Assembly: GCF_033880585.1 (NCBI RefSeq)
Contig: NZ_CP137624.1
Location: 2,577,501-2,641,500 of the forward strand
Length of the DNA stretch: 64,000 bases
DNA from: Lysinibacillus louembei
GTDB taxonomy: Bacteria; Bacillota; Bacilli; Bacillales_A; Planococcaceae
Reading direction: 5' to 3'
Part shown: piece after piece, positions 37,462-47,132 of the stretch
Layout of the letters: each line of letters begins with the position of its first letter
How positions within the stretch are numbered: the stretch's first letter is position 1
Made by a program: the position numbers and the translations under genes
Notes under the pieces: model-generated
The model's database searches: none
Told to the model about the DNA's origin: nothing
What the model saw: the letters and a program-made list of their open reading frames with translations, nothing else

Positions 37462-37989
37462 ATGTTTATTCGTTTACTCATTCCAACAGTTGCAGTATTA
37501 TTATTTTTATCAGAGTCGATGTTTGCGAAGTTTTCACCAATTATGCTTGGTGAACAACTCGTTTTTTTGGTGCCGCGCTTTTTAATTTTATATTTAATTT
37601 TCATTGCGATTTATTATAATCGTAAACGGGCGGTATTGTATGGTCTCGCTTTTGGCATATTGTATGATGTGTTTTACATTGATATTATTGGATTATACTC
37701 ATTTTTATACCCATTACTATGCTTTCTGGCGGGGTGGAGTGTGAAGTATGTTCATCAGCACTTAGTCATTACAACTGTATTGGCAGTAATGCTCGTTGCA
37801 GCGATGGAAGTCGTGCTGTACGAATTTTTCTTTTTAATAGATTTCACCCCAATGACATTCCAAACGTTTCTTCATAGTCGATTAATCCCGACAATTGTAG
37901 CCAACCTATTATTTTTAGCAATACTTGGTTGGGCATTTAAATATGTAATTAATCAACGAGTGTTACAACGTGCGCGCAATGGGGCTTAA
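37462..37989 (+). CDS. mreD: Rod shape-determining protein MreD
   Basis: A 175-residue membrane protein with five to six TM segments (LLIPTVAVLLFLSESMF, LVPRFLILYLIFIAIYY, LAFGILYDVFYIDIIGLYSF). The ATG directly abuts the mreC stop. MreD is the membrane member of the elongasome and the assignment rests on topology plus position. Confidence 0.92.
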   Translation: MFIRLLIPTVAVLLFLSESMFAKFSPIMLGEQLVFLVPRFLILYLIFIAIYYNRKRAVLYGLAFGILYDVFYIDIIGLYSFLYPLLCFLAGWSVKYVHQHLVITTVLAVMLVAAMEVVLYEFFFLIDFTPMTFQTFLHSRLIPTIVANLLFLAILGWAFKYVINQRVLQRARNGA

Positions 37990-38041
37990 TGTAATGATGT
38001 AATTATGGAATTGATAACGGAGTGTGAGGTGGCATATTATC

Positions 38042-38710
38042 ATGAAAAAACAACTCGTCCATATTAAAGGAACGAAGGACGGTTTAATACTTCGGCTTGA
38101 TGATCAATGTGCCTATGCAGAGCTTTTAGAGGAGCTAGCAGACAAAGCTTCTGAAGGTGGAATTGAAGGGAAGCTAGATGTGCAACTGCATTTAGGTACC
38201 CGTTACTGCACAAGTACACAAAAAAAAGAGCTGATTCAAATTGTGCAACAACAAGGAAATTTGATTGTATCTAAAGTACAGAGTGATGTACTAACAATTG
38301 AAGAGAGCAATCAAAAAATGCTACAAAAAAAGTGCGATACATATGTTGGCATTGTACGCTCAGGCCAAGTGCTACGAGCGACGGGCGATATTATCGTGCT
38401 TGGTGATGTCAATCCGAACGGGCGTATTGAAGCTGGCGGCAATATTTATGTCCTCGGAAGGCTAAAAGGTATTGCACATGCAGGAATAGAGGGCAATGAA
38501 AAGGCTGTTATTACGGCTTCTCATTTTGAACCAACACATGTGCTCATTGCAGATCGTGTAGAAGTAATGTCAAATGAAAAGCAAGCAGTCAAAGATAATG
38601 CCGAACAGCTATGTGCATATATTAATGAAAGTGGTACAATTTCTTATGATCGTATACAAAAGGTAAAGGAAATCCGTCCATCTTTTACAACATTTAAAGG
38701 GGGAAGCTAA
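38042..38710 (+). CDS. minC: Septum site-determining protein MinC
   Basis: Inhibitor of FtsZ ring assembly near poles. The 222-residue protein has the N-terminal domain (VHIKGTKDGLILRLDD) and the C-terminal beta-helix that binds MinD: VRSGQVLRATGDIIVLGDVN, PNGRIEAGGNIYVLGRLKG. ATG 38042 has GAGGTGG upstream; an in-frame GTG at 38024 overlaps that box and is not used. Confidence 0.95.
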   Translation: MKKQLVHIKGTKDGLILRLDDQCAYAELLEELADKASEGGIEGKLDVQLHLGTRYCTSTQKKELIQIVQQQGNLIVSKVQSDVLTIEESNQKMLQKKCDTYVGIVRSGQVLRATGDIIVLGDVNPNGRIEAGGNIYVLGRLKGIAHAGIEGNEKAVITASHFEPTHVLIADRVEVMSNEKQAVKDNAEQLCAYINESGTISYDRIQKVKEIRPSFTTFKGGS

Positions 38711-38711
38711 T

Positions 38712-39509
38712 GTGGGAGAAGCAATAGTAATCACTTCGGGAAAAGGCGGCGTAGGGAAAACGACATCGAGCGCTAACCTCGGCACTGCATTGGCTCTTCA
38801 AGGAAAAAAAGTATGCTTAGTAGATACAGATATTGGTTTGCGTAATTTAGATGTTGTGTTAGGTTTAGAAAATCGTATTATTTACGATTTAGTTGATGTC
38901 ATAGAAGGTCGCTGTAAAGTGCATCAGGCACTTGTAAAGGACAAGCGAGTCGATGATAAACTTTTTTTATTACCCGCAGCTCAAACAACAGATAAAAACG
39001 CTGTGACCCCTGAGCAAATGAAGAGCTTAATTAGTGAATTAAAAAGTGATTTTGATTATGTATTAATTGATTGTCCAGCAGGTATTGAGCAAGGCTATCG
39101 CAATGCCGTAGCTGGAGCAGACCGTGCCATCGTTGTGACAACACCAGAAATTTCAGCTGTGCGCGATGCAGACCGCATTATCGGTTTGTTAGAGCAAGAG
39201 GAAATAGAGGCACCGAAGTTAATTATTAACCGTGTGCGCCATCATTTAATGGCATCAGGCGATACGATGGATATTACAGAGGTGACAACGCATTTATCTA
39301 TTGATTTATTAGGTATTATTATTGATAGCGAGGATGTTATTAGCTCGTCTAATAAAGGGGAGCCAATCGTTATGGATCCAAATAATAAAGCATCTTTAGG
39401 CTATCGCAATATTGCGCGCCGTATTTTAGGTGAATCTGTACCATTAATGTCGATTGAACCAGAGGCAAAAGGCATGTTTGCGAAGTTTAAATCGTTGTTT
39501 ACAAAATAA
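38712..39509 (+). CDS. minD: Septum site-determining ATPase MinD
   Basis: ParA-type ATPase that recruits MinC to the membrane. The 265-residue chain has the deviant Walker A KGGVGKT at 11-17, DTDIGLRNLD, the DCPAG switch II and a C-terminal amphipathic membrane-targeting helix (GMFAKFKSLFTK). GTG 38712 starts one base after the minC stop; it gives the usual MGEAIVITSGKGG. Confidence 0.97.
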   Translation: MGEAIVITSGKGGVGKTTSSANLGTALALQGKKVCLVDTDIGLRNLDVVLGLENRIIYDLVDVIEGRCKVHQALVKDKRVDDKLFLLPAAQTTDKNAVTPEQMKSLISELKSDFDYVLIDCPAGIEQGYRNAVAGADRAIVVTTPEISAVRDADRIIGLLEQEEIEAPKLIINRVRHHLMASGDTMDITEVTTHLSIDLLGIIIDSEDVISSSNKGEPIVMDPNNKASLGYRNIARRILGESVPLMSIEPEAKGMFAKFKSLFTK

Positions 39510-39518
39510 CATGTGAAA

Positions 39519-39553
39519 GTCTGTCTAAAAGCGTGCTTTTGGATAGGCTTTTT
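39519..39553 (+). terminator. Terminator after minD
   Basis: GTCTGTCTAAAAGC (39519-39532) pairs with GCTTTTGGATAGGC (39535-39548) with several G.U pairs, followed by TTTTT. One of the look-alike hairpin family. Confidence 0.75.
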
Positions 39554-39684
39554 ATTTGTCATGTGAAAGTTATAATCTAACTAATACATAAGCTTACAAG
39601 CCATAAAATCCAATCAGTAATTTCCTACTAGGTGTAATTGATGAGTGTCACAGCATATACTATTAAAAACGATAGGATGGTGGC

Positions 39685-40221
39685 ATGAAAAGATGGCAGT
39701 GGGGGATTGCCTTGTTATGCTGCGCGGTTGTGTGGGGAACGACACAATTGCCTGAAACGAAAACGACGAAAGTGATTAAGCGGATTGTTTATAGCCAAGA
39801 CGATTTAACATTTATGCGCAATACTTTGCGCAATATTACCGTGTTTGAAGGGAAAAAGGTTGAAGTAGCTGATTACCCAGAGCGCAGGGAAATGCTGGCC
39901 TATACATCGATTCAGCCAAGTGGTAAAGGCTATTTAATGACATATGATGATGCAGTAAATCTTTTTGCATTGCAGAATGGTATTGTTGTTTTTACAGGCC
40001 ACACGAAAGAAACAGGACAAACTGTTTCTATTTTTTACGATGATAACACGACGGTCACATATGGTTTTATTGATAGTTTCTCCTTGTTACCATATACGGC
40101 AATTGGCGTTAATGAAATTGTTGCAACAAAGCAGGCTGGCGACTTATATATTCGCATAGAGAAAGATAACCAGGTGCTTGATTTAGAACAAACATTAACT
40201 TGGTTAAATGAGCAGATGTAG
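39685..40221 (+). CDS. spoIVFA: SpoIVFA-like sporulation protein
   Basis: A 178-residue protein in the spoIVFA slot (after minD, before spoIVFB). It has an N-terminal hydrophobic segment (WGIALLCCAVVWGT) and a C-terminal degenerate LytM/M23 fold (LFALQNGIVVFTGHTKETGQ, TVSIFYDDNTTVTYGFIDSF). B. subtilis SpoIVFA is larger (264) and also carries a LytM remnant; it tethers and inhibits the intramembrane protease SpoIVFB. The metal ligands of active LytM enzymes are not seen. Confidence 0.72.
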   Translation: MKRWQWGIALLCCAVVWGTTQLPETKTTKVIKRIVYSQDDLTFMRNTLRNITVFEGKKVEVADYPERREMLAYTSIQPSGKGYLMTYDDAVNLFALQNGIVVFTGHTKETGQTVSIFYDDNTTVTYGFIDSFSLLPYTAIGVNEIVATKQAGDLYIRIEKDNQVLDLEQTLTWLNEQM

Positions 40222-40831
40222 CATGTTGCGAATGACGATTCACCCTTTATTGCTGTTCGTGTTGTTGATGATGGTGTTAACTGGTAATATTGCGCTATAT
40301 AGCATTATTTTAAGCTCATTAATTATTCATGAAATCGGACATTTACTCGCTGCAAAAATGATGGATGTACCTGTGAAAAGCTGTGTCATTATGCCTTATG
40401 GTGGAGAAATTAAGCTACAGCAGGAAGGGACGTATTGGCAGCGGCTTATTATTGCAGTTGGCGGGCCTTTAGCAACTTTGCTTGGTATGGCCAGCAGTAT
40501 TTTGCTGCCACCACTTTTAGCGGAGCCTTTTTTTCAAGTGCAATTTTACTTATTATGTTTAAATCTATTGCCGTTTTTACCGCTTGATGGTGGAAAGATT
40601 ATTTGTTATACGCTGCTAACATTTTTTCCAAAAGCAAAAATTTATGAATTGTTTTTAGCGCTTTCATTATGTGCCTTCACCATTGTTGTATTCGTTACAT
40701 TATGGCTGCTACCACAGTCGCTTCCTGTACTCGTTGTGAGCTTGTTACTTTGGGGCAATATCATAGGAGAATGGAAGTATCGAAAATATCATATTGCCTA
40801 TGAGAAATTTGTCTTGAATAGGTTGACGTAG
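40208..40831 (+). CDS. spoIVFB: SpoIVFB intramembrane metalloprotease (site-2 protease family)
   Basis: Processes pro-sigma-K in the mother cell during sporulation. The 207-residue polytopic protein has the zinc motif HEIGH at 41-45 inside a TM segment, and the second motif NLLPFLPLDGGK containing the Asp ligand. It overlaps spoIVFA by 14 nt. An internal ATG at 40223, just after the spoIVFA stop, is an alternative start. Confidence 0.88.
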   Translation: MSRCSMLRMTIHPLLLFVLLMMVLTGNIALYSIILSSLIIHEIGHLLAAKMMDVPVKSCVIMPYGGEIKLQQEGTYWQRLIIAVGGPLATLLGMASSILLPPLLAEPFFQVQFYLLCLNLLPFLPLDGGKIICYTLLTFFPKAKIYELFLALSLCAFTIVVFVTLWLLPQSLPVLVVSLLLWGNIIGEWKYRKYHIAYEKFVLNRLT

Positions 40832-40866
40832 GTTTTTTCTTATGGTAGTATTTTAATGTTATTGTT

Positions 40867-40975
40867 TGTAGCACCCGCTACAACCGCACTGGCAAGGTGC
40901 CGAAGATTAGCATGAAATTTGCTAACACCTTGATAGTAACAGGCGAGTCTTAGTCTAAAGAGGAGGTGCATTTTA
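40867..40975 (+). ncRNA. Ribosomal protein L21 leader-like structured 5'UTR
   Basis: Stacked hairpins precede rplU: TGTAGC-ACCC-GCTACA (40867-40882), then a long stem CAAGGTG (40893-40899)/CACCTTG (40926-40932) extended inside by TTAGCA/TGCTAA. The rplU RBS AGGAGGTG follows. Firmicutes rplU mRNAs carry such an autoregulatory leader; assignment is by position and fold, not by a covariance search. Confidence 0.65.
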
Positions 40976-41284
40976 ATGTACGCAATTATCGAAACTGGTG
41001 GTAAACAAATCAAAGTTGAAGCAGGTCAAGAAATCTATGTTGAAAAACTAGGTGTAGCTGCTGACGAAATCGTAACATTTGACAAAGTTTTATTCGTAGG
41101 TGGAGAAACAGTTAAAGTTGGTGCTCCAACTGTTGCTGGTGCAACTGTTACAGCGAAAGTTGTAAAAGAAGGCCGCGCTAAAAAAATTACTGTTTTCAAA
41201 ATGAAAGCGAAGAAAAACTACCGTCGTAAACAAGGTCATCGTCAACCATACACGAAATTAGTTGTTGAAGCAATCAACGCTTAA
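40976..41284 (+). CDS. rplU: 50S ribosomal protein L21
   Basis: A 102-residue protein with the L21 pattern: [20 protein letters not shown] at the start, [25 protein letters not shown], and [19 protein letters not shown] near the end. First of the rplU-prp-rpmA unit conserved in Firmicutes. Confidence 0.98.
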   Translation: MYAIIETGGKQIKVEAGQEIYVEKLGVAADEIVTFDKVLFVGGETVKVGAPTVAGATVTAKVVKEGRAKKITVFKMKAKKNYRRKQGHRQPYTKLVVEAINA

Positions 41285-41300
41285 TTTTAGGGGGAGCCGA

Positions 41301-41952
<652 letters not shown>

Positions 41953-41966
41953 GGGTTGCAAAATAG

Positions 41967-42007
41967 GGCTGACGCGTAAAGCTTTAACTTACGCGTCAGC
42001 CTTTTTT
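41967..42007 (+). terminator. Terminator after rpmA
   Basis: GGCTGACGCGTAA (41967-41979) pairs perfectly with TTACGCGTCAGCC (41989-42001), followed by TTTTTT. Confidence 0.92.
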
Positions 42008-42128
42008 CTGTCAATGGATGATTGAAATTTTCTTAAGTATTGAAAAGCTCAAATTTTTCTACGCTGTTTTAGGGAAAAAAGCTGCAAAACTTGCTATACT
42101 AATAACGATACTGATTGGAGTGTAGTAC

Positions 42129-42656
42129 ATGACAACAAAGCCATTAACGATTAATGACGTATTGCGTTTTGCGAATCATGATTTTTTGAATCAACTAAAT
42201 TTGATTCAAATGTATTTAGATTTACAGCGAATTGAAGAAGCGAAGCAAATCATTCAAAATATTGCAGATGATAGTAAAATGTTATCGAATATGAATAAAT
42301 TGCAGCTACCACGAACTTCAGAATGGATTCAAACGTTTGCTTGGCGCTTTCCAGCAATTGAATTAAAGCTTGATAGCGATGTAAAACAAGTTGTTAATCA
42401 CCCACAGCTTGATGAAGCGCTAGCACGATACTTGGAAAATACAGTTATCCATATTTATGATGGGCTTGATGCATATGCTGAGCATCAGCTTCACATTGTA
42501 ACAACATCAGATGCGACACAATTCCAGTTGAGTTTTCATTTAACTGGGCATTGGTCAGAGGCATCACTCATAAGCGAAATAGAACATATGTGCATTGATA
42601 TAATAGAAGTGACCGAAAACTCGTTACACTATGTATTAAGCGCAGGACTGGAGTGA
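42129..42656 (+). CDS. spo0B: Sporulation phosphotransferase Spo0B
   Basis: Relays phosphate from Spo0F to Spo0A at sporulation start. The 175-residue protein has the Spo0B helical-hairpin phosphorylation site His17 in [18 protein letters not shown] (B. subtilis HDWMNKLQLI), and a degenerate ATPase-like C-domain. It sits between rpmA and obg as in B. subtilis, its last bases overlapping the obg RBS. Confidence 0.88.
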   Translation: MTTKPLTINDVLRFANHDFLNQLNLIQMYLDLQRIEEAKQIIQNIADDSKMLSNMNKLQLPRTSEWIQTFAWRFPAIELKLDSDVKQVVNHPQLDEALARYLENTVIHIYDGLDAYAEHQLHIVTTSDATQFQLSFHLTGHWSEASLISEIEHMCIDIIEVTENSLHYVLSAGLE

Positions 42657-42661
42657 AAACA

Positions 42662-43951
42662 ATGTTTGTCGATCACGTGAAAATTTATGTAAAAGGTGGA
42701 GATGGCGGAGATGGTATGGTTGCCTTCCGTCGTGAAAAATATGTACCAAATGGCGGTCCAGCTGGTGGAGATGGCGGTCATGGTGGAAATGTCGTATTCC
42801 AAGTTGATGAAGGCTTGCGTACATTAATGGACTTCCGCTATAAGCGCCATTTCAAGGCAGAGCGTGGGGAGCATGGCATGAGTAAAGGGATGCATGGTCG
42901 TAAAGCATCTGATTTAGTCATTAAGGTGCCACCAGGTACGGTTGTCATTAATGCGGAAACGAAGGCTGTAATTGCCGATTTAGTTGAAGAAGGACAAACA
43001 GCTGTTATTGCGAAAGCTGGTCGTGGTGGGCGAGGTAATTGCCGTTTTGCAACACCTGCAAACCCTGCACCAGAGCTTGCGGAAAAAGGCGAGCCAGGGC
43101 AAGAGCTAGATGTAATTTTGGAATTAAAAGTATTAGCCGACGTTGGGCTAGTAGGCTTCCCATCAGTTGGGAAATCAACATTGCTTTCTGTCGTTTCAGC
43201 AGCGAAGCCAAAAATCGGTGCCTATCATTTTACGACAATCGTACCGAATTTAGGTATGGTTGAAACAGACGATGGTCGTTCATTTGCGATGGCCGATTTA
43301 CCAGGCTTGATTGAAGGTGCGCATCAAGGTGTTGGTCTAGGGATGCAATTTTTACGCCATATTGAGCGCACAAGAGTTATCGTTCATGTCATTGATATGA
43401 GTGGCATGGAAGGTCGTGATCCATATGAGGATTATGTGACAATTAATGAAGAGCTACAGCAATACGATTTACGCTTAACAGAGCGTCCACAAATTGTTGT
43501 AGCAAATAAAATGGACATGCCTGATGCGGAGGAAAACTTACAAGCATTCCTTGAAAAAGTGGGTGACAGTGTAAAAGTATTCCCTGTTTCTGCGGTATCA
43601 CGTCAAGGCTTGAAAGCCGTGCTATTTGAAGTGGCAGATTTACTAGAAGTGACACCACAATTTGAGTTGCATGATATGACAGAAGAAGAGTCTGACGCAA
43701 CAGTGCTTTACAAATATGAAAAACAAGGTGAAGATTTCGACATTACACGCGATGATGATGGCGCATTTGTGCTATCAGGCTATTCGATTGAGCGTCTGTT
43801 TAAAATGACAGACTTTAGTCGTGAGGATGGTATTCGACGCTTTGCTCGTCAATTGCGTGCGATGGGCGTCGATGATGCGTTGCGTAAACGCGGTGCGGAA
43901 AATGGCGATACAGTTCGCTTAATGGAATTTGAATTTGACTTTGTAGATTAA
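42662..43951 (+). CDS. obg: GTPase Obg
   Basis: Essential GTPase tied to 50S assembly, stress response and sporulation. The 429-residue protein has the glycine-rich Obg fold ([31 protein letters not shown]), P-loop GFPSVGKS at 165-172, G3 DLPG and G4 NKMD, then the C-terminal OCT domain. ATG 42662 ([10 protein letters not shown]) with GGAGTG upstream is preferred over GTG 42653. Confidence 0.96.
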   Translation: MFVDHVKIYVKGGDGGDGMVAFRREKYVPNGGPAGGDGGHGGNVVFQVDEGLRTLMDFRYKRHFKAERGEHGMSKGMHGRKASDLVIKVPPGTVVINAETKAVIADLVEEGQTAVIAKAGRGGRGNCRFATPANPAPELAEKGEPGQELDVILELKVLADVGLVGFPSVGKSTLLSVVSAAKPKIGAYHFTTIVPNLGMVETDDGRSFAMADLPGLIEGAHQGVGLGMQFLRHIERTRVIVHVIDMSGMEGRDPYEDYVTINEELQQYDLRLTERPQIVVANKMDMPDAEENLQAFLEKVGDSVKVFPVSAVSRQGLKAVLFEVADLLEVTPQFELHDMTEEESDATVLYKYEKQGEDFDITRDDDGAFVLSGYSIERLFKMTDFSREDGIRRFARQLRAMGVDDALRKRGAENGDTVRLMEFEFDFVD

Positions 43952-43969
43952 TGCTCGGGGGTAGGAAAG

Positions 43970-44425
43970 ATGAAAAACATAGCAAATCAGCGCTATTATT
44001 TAGTGCGTGAGGATGTTTTGACAGATGCGATGCAAAAAACATTAGAGGCAAAAGAATTATTACAAACGGGTGCTGTCGCCTCGATTTGGGATGCGGTCAA
44101 AGAAGTGGATTTATCACGTAGCGCATTTTATAAATATCGCGATGCTGTTTTTCCTTTCCATTCTATCGTACAAGAGCGCATATTGACATTGTTTTTGCAG
44201 CTACAGGACCGCAAAGGCTCCTTAGCTAAATTACTTGAAACGATTTCAGAGGCACACTGCAATGTATTAACGATACATCAAACGATACCGATTCAAGGGC
44301 GTGCAAACGTTACGTTGTCGCTAGATGTGACGAATATGGCGGTTGATTTAAATGAATTAGTTCAGCTATTAAAGCGCCTTGAATTTATCGAATCAGCGGA
44401 AGTCATTAGCTCAGGTGCGTTATAA
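43970..44425 (+). CDS. pheB: PheB, ACT-domain protein
   Basis: A 151-residue ACT-domain protein (DRKGSLAKLLETISEAHCNV, NVTLSLDVTNMAVDLNELVQ) preceded by an N-terminal helical part (EAKELLQTGAVASIWDAVKE). It lies between obg and pheA as in B. subtilis. The ACT domain suggests phenylalanine sensing, but the role of PheB is not firmly known. Confidence 0.88.
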   Translation: MKNIANQRYYLVREDVLTDAMQKTLEAKELLQTGAVASIWDAVKEVDLSRSAFYKYRDAVFPFHSIVQERILTLFLQLQDRKGSLAKLLETISEAHCNVLTIHQTIPIQGRANVTLSLDVTNMAVDLNELVQLLKRLEFIESAEVISSGAL

Positions 44426-44468
44426 AGAAAGGCTGTCATACGATATGTATGGCAGTATTTCTTTAAAT
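44424..44468 (+). terminator. Hairpin between pheB and pheA
   Basis: CTGTCATAC (44433-44441) pairs with GTATGGCAG (44447-44455), flanked by AAAGAAA (44424-44430) and TTTCTTT (44458-44464). Could terminate or attenuate transcription before pheA. Confidence 0.65.
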
Positions 44469-44511
44469 ACTGAAAACTGAAAATTTTGAAATAAAGAGAG
44501 GGAAATATTAA

Positions 44512-45381
44512 ATGTCAACACAAAATTGGGAAAAGCGTATCGCTTATTTAGGACCGGAAGCATCATTTACATATTTAGCGACAAAGGGCTTATTCCCAAA
44601 CGATTGGCTCATGCCACAAGCTTCGATTCCTGAATGTATTGAAGCTGTGGCAGAGGGGAAAGTGGAGCTTGCAGTTGTTCCTTTAGAAAATGCTTTAGAA
44701 GGCTCTGTGCCGTTAACAATTGATTACTTATTCCATGAGGCAGACTTATATGTAGTAGGGGAAGTAACATCGAAAATCCAGCAGCATTTAATGGTGCATC
44801 CAAAACAAGTGGAAAATTGGCAAAGCATTGAAGCGGTATACTCCCATCCACATGCGCTAGCACAATGTCATAAATATTTATTTTATCGCTTTAGCGGTGT
44901 GCCGTTGCACCAATATTCATCCACAGCTGCTGCTGCAAAGCTTATTGCAGATTCACCAGAGCAATGCATCGCGGCGATTGCCAATAGCGCGGCTGCGGAA
45001 AAATATGGCTTAACAATCGTAGAGAAAAACATTCACGATTTTCATTTCAACCATACACGCTTCTTCGTTTTATCAAAAGAAAATATTCGTTTGCCTAAAA
45101 TGGATAATGAAGTAGCAAAAACAACATTTATGGTGACATTGCCATCAGATGTATCCGGTGCACTTCATCAAGTGCTATCGGTATTTGCATGGCGCAAGCT
45201 GAATTTGAGTAAAATTGAATCACGCCCATTAAAAACAGGCTTAGGGGATTATTTCTTTATTGTTGATGTATTAGCGGATGAGGAAGAACCGATGATGAAA
45301 GGTGCGGTAGAGGAGCTGCATGCGCTCGGCTGTACCGTCAAATCTCTCGGTACATACTATAGTTACACAACACCAGAATGA
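44512..45381 (+). CDS. pheA: Prephenate dehydratase
   Basis: Converts prephenate to phenylpyruvate in phenylalanine synthesis. The 289-residue protein has YLGPEASFTYLAT, VPLENALEGSVPLTIDYLF, the catalytic TRF in HFNHTRFFVLS, and a C-terminal ACT domain (TLPSDVSGALHQVLSVFAW, LSKIESRPLKTGLGDYFF) with the ESRP feedback motif. RBS AGAGAGGG precedes ATG 44512. Confidence 0.96.
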   Translation: MSTQNWEKRIAYLGPEASFTYLATKGLFPNDWLMPQASIPECIEAVAEGKVELAVVPLENALEGSVPLTIDYLFHEADLYVVGEVTSKIQQHLMVHPKQVENWQSIEAVYSHPHALAQCHKYLFYRFSGVPLHQYSSTAAAAKLIADSPEQCIAAIANSAAAEKYGLTIVEKNIHDFHFNHTRFFVLSKENIRLPKMDNEVAKTTFMVTLPSDVSGALHQVLSVFAWRKLNLSKIESRPLKTGLGDYFFIVDVLADEEEPMMKGAVEELHALGCTVKSLGTYYSYTTPE

Positions 45382-45391
45382 GGTGAGGACA

Positions 45392-45775
45392 ATGGCAATT
45401 GTATTATTTGATGGACAATGTCATTTTTGTGATGCAAGTGTTCAATTTATTATTAAGCGAGACCCGCAAGCCTATTTTCAATTTGCATCATTGCAGAGTG
45501 ATGTAGGAAAAGAGCTATTAGCACGCTATCATGTACCGCCAACAGATAGTATCGTACTAGTCGAAAATGAAAGCTATTATGTACAATCAACAGCCGCCTT
45601 AAAAATTGCGCGACGACTGCAAGGTGGCTGGCGCTTTGCTTATCTATTTATCGTTGTACCTGCCAGTATTCGCAATATTGCATACAATCTCATTGCAAAA
45701 AATCGCTATAAATGGTTTGGGAAAAAAGAGTTATGCGAATTGCCATCAGCGGATGTGCGTCAGCGTTTTTTATAG
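45392..45775 (+). CDS. DCC-family (DUF393) thiol-disulfide oxidoreductase-like protein
   Basis: A 127-residue protein with the DCC signature VLFDGQCHFCDASVQFII (DxxCxxC) and the family's RDPQAYFQFASLQS and GKKELC segments. Predicted thioredoxin-like; no known substrate. ATG 45392 with GAGGTGAGG upstream is chosen; the open frame before it overlaps pheA. Confidence 0.82.
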   Translation: MAIVLFDGQCHFCDASVQFIIKRDPQAYFQFASLQSDVGKELLARYHVPPTDSIVLVENESYYVQSTAALKIARRLQGGWRFAYLFIVVPASIRNIAYNLIAKNRYKWFGKKELCELPSADVRQRFL

Positions 45776-45835
45776 GGGAAAGGTTAGGGAGCTTTCTACA
45801 AAATCATGTTAAGTAAATGCTTAATAAAAAAAGGG

Positions 45836-45863
45836 TGTTGGAAAAGATTTTTCTTTTCCAACA
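45836..45863 (-). terminator. Terminator of the GGDEF gene
   Basis: TGTTGGAAAAG (45836-45846) pairs with CTTTTCCAACA (45853-45863). Read on the minus strand it is followed by CCCTTTTTTTATT, so it mainly ends the minus-strand gene, though it may also stop the DCC gene. Confidence 0.82.
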
Positions 45864-45873
45864 TCGTTTGGCG

Positions 45874-47034
45874 TTAAAAGCTCATAGCATAAACTTGATT
45901 ACGTCCATTTTCCTTAGCGTGGTATAAAGCTTTATCTGCATTTTTATAGAGCCCATCTAGAGATATAGTTGTGATAACCTCCGTTGTAGCAACGCCTAAG
46001 CTTAGTGTGCATGCTGTTGAAATATATTGAAATGGGTGATGTAAAACGGCCATGCGCAAAGCTTCTGCTAGCTGCTTCGCATTGTCACGATTGCAATTAG
46101 GTACTAAAATAACAAATTCATCTCCACCATAGCGACCGAAAATGGAGTCTTTTGGCAGTGTATTGGTAATTAACTGCGAAATTTCCCTTAATATATAATC
46201 CCCAATATCATGCCCATATGTATCATTAATTCCTTTAAAGCGATCAATATCGAAAATAATAAAGGATAATTGTTTTTTTCTCTTTAATTCTGTAGCAATT
46301 AACGCATTTGCACGTTGAATAAAGGCACGTCTATTATAAATATTCGTTAATTCATCCAGCATCGCCATTCTTGTTAGCTCAATATCGGTTTGTTCCTTTG
46401 CAAGTAAAATAAAGCCAATGCTGCCAACTAACATCTCAATAAAACGTGTTAAAAAAGCAAGTGTTTGGTATCTGTTTTCTGCAAAAAGTGTGACATCTGT
46501 TGAGATAAATAAGGCATTGTATGCACGAAACATAAGTGATAGAGCGATAGCACTATATAAAATCAGCATAATATATTGTAAAATGGACGTTTTCCGATTT
46601 TGGTAAAAGGAGTAAACTGGAAATATAATAAGTGTGAAAATCGTAATAGAAATAACAGCAATGCGCACATTTTCAAAATTATAAAACAAAATAGCTGAAT
46701 AAAAGCTAAACAAACCTATTAATGTTACAATAAATACAGTTCTTTTGACAGTTGTTGTTAAGCATTTAAGCAGCATTAATAGTGCAATACATTCTATCAT
46801 TGTTCCAATAAGCAACGAGGTATTGCTTAAAAAAACAGAGAGGGTAAATGGTAGGATGTCACGTAATAATAGCATAGTGAATGCGATAACTTGTAGGAGT
46901 TTTCCTAAAACAAAAGTCCAAACAGTGCGATTATTATATTGATAACTATATGCAGAAATGAGTATAATGGTACAGATATTTCCAATAACTAGCAATGAGA
47001 TGACTGTTTTCATATCAAGCAGCAAAAGTGACAT
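45874..47034 (-). CDS. Membrane GGDEF protein (probable diguanylate cyclase)
   Basis: A 386-residue protein with about seven N-terminal TM segments (to ~210) and a C-terminal GGDEF domain: LDELTNIYNRRAF, FIIFDIDRFKGINDTYGHDIGD, catalytic FGRYGGDEFVILVP, ALYHAKENGRN. The catalytic site is intact, so it should make cyclic di-GMP. The RxxD inhibitory site expected five residues upstream is missing (PKDS there), so product inhibition may be absent. RBS AGGAGT lies 9 nt from the start. Divergent from the TetM-like gene. Confidence 0.88.
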   Translation of the reverse strand: MSLLLLDMKTVISLLVIGNICTIILISAYSYQYNNRTVWTFVLGKLLQVIAFTMLLLRDILPFTLSVFLSNTSLLIGTMIECIALLMLLKCLTTTVKRTVFIVTLIGLFSFYSAILFYNFENVRIAVISITIFTLIIFPVYSFYQNRKTSILQYIMLILYSAIALSLMFRAYNALFISTDVTLFAENRYQTLAFLTRFIEMLVGSIGFILLAKEQTDIELTRMAMLDELTNIYNRRAFIQRANALIATELKRKKQLSFIIFDIDRFKGINDTYGHDIGDYILREISQLITNTLPKDSIFGRYGGDEFVILVPNCNRDNAKQLAEALRMAVLHHPFQYISTACTLSLGVATTEVITTISLDGLYKNADKALYHAKENGRNQVYAMSF

Positions 47035-47132
47035 ACAAATGGACTCCTAACTGAAGTATCGAATAAATTGTTACTATTATACACAAAATGATGACTAAAG
47101 TCGATTGGGAATCTAATGGAAAAGGTGAAATG

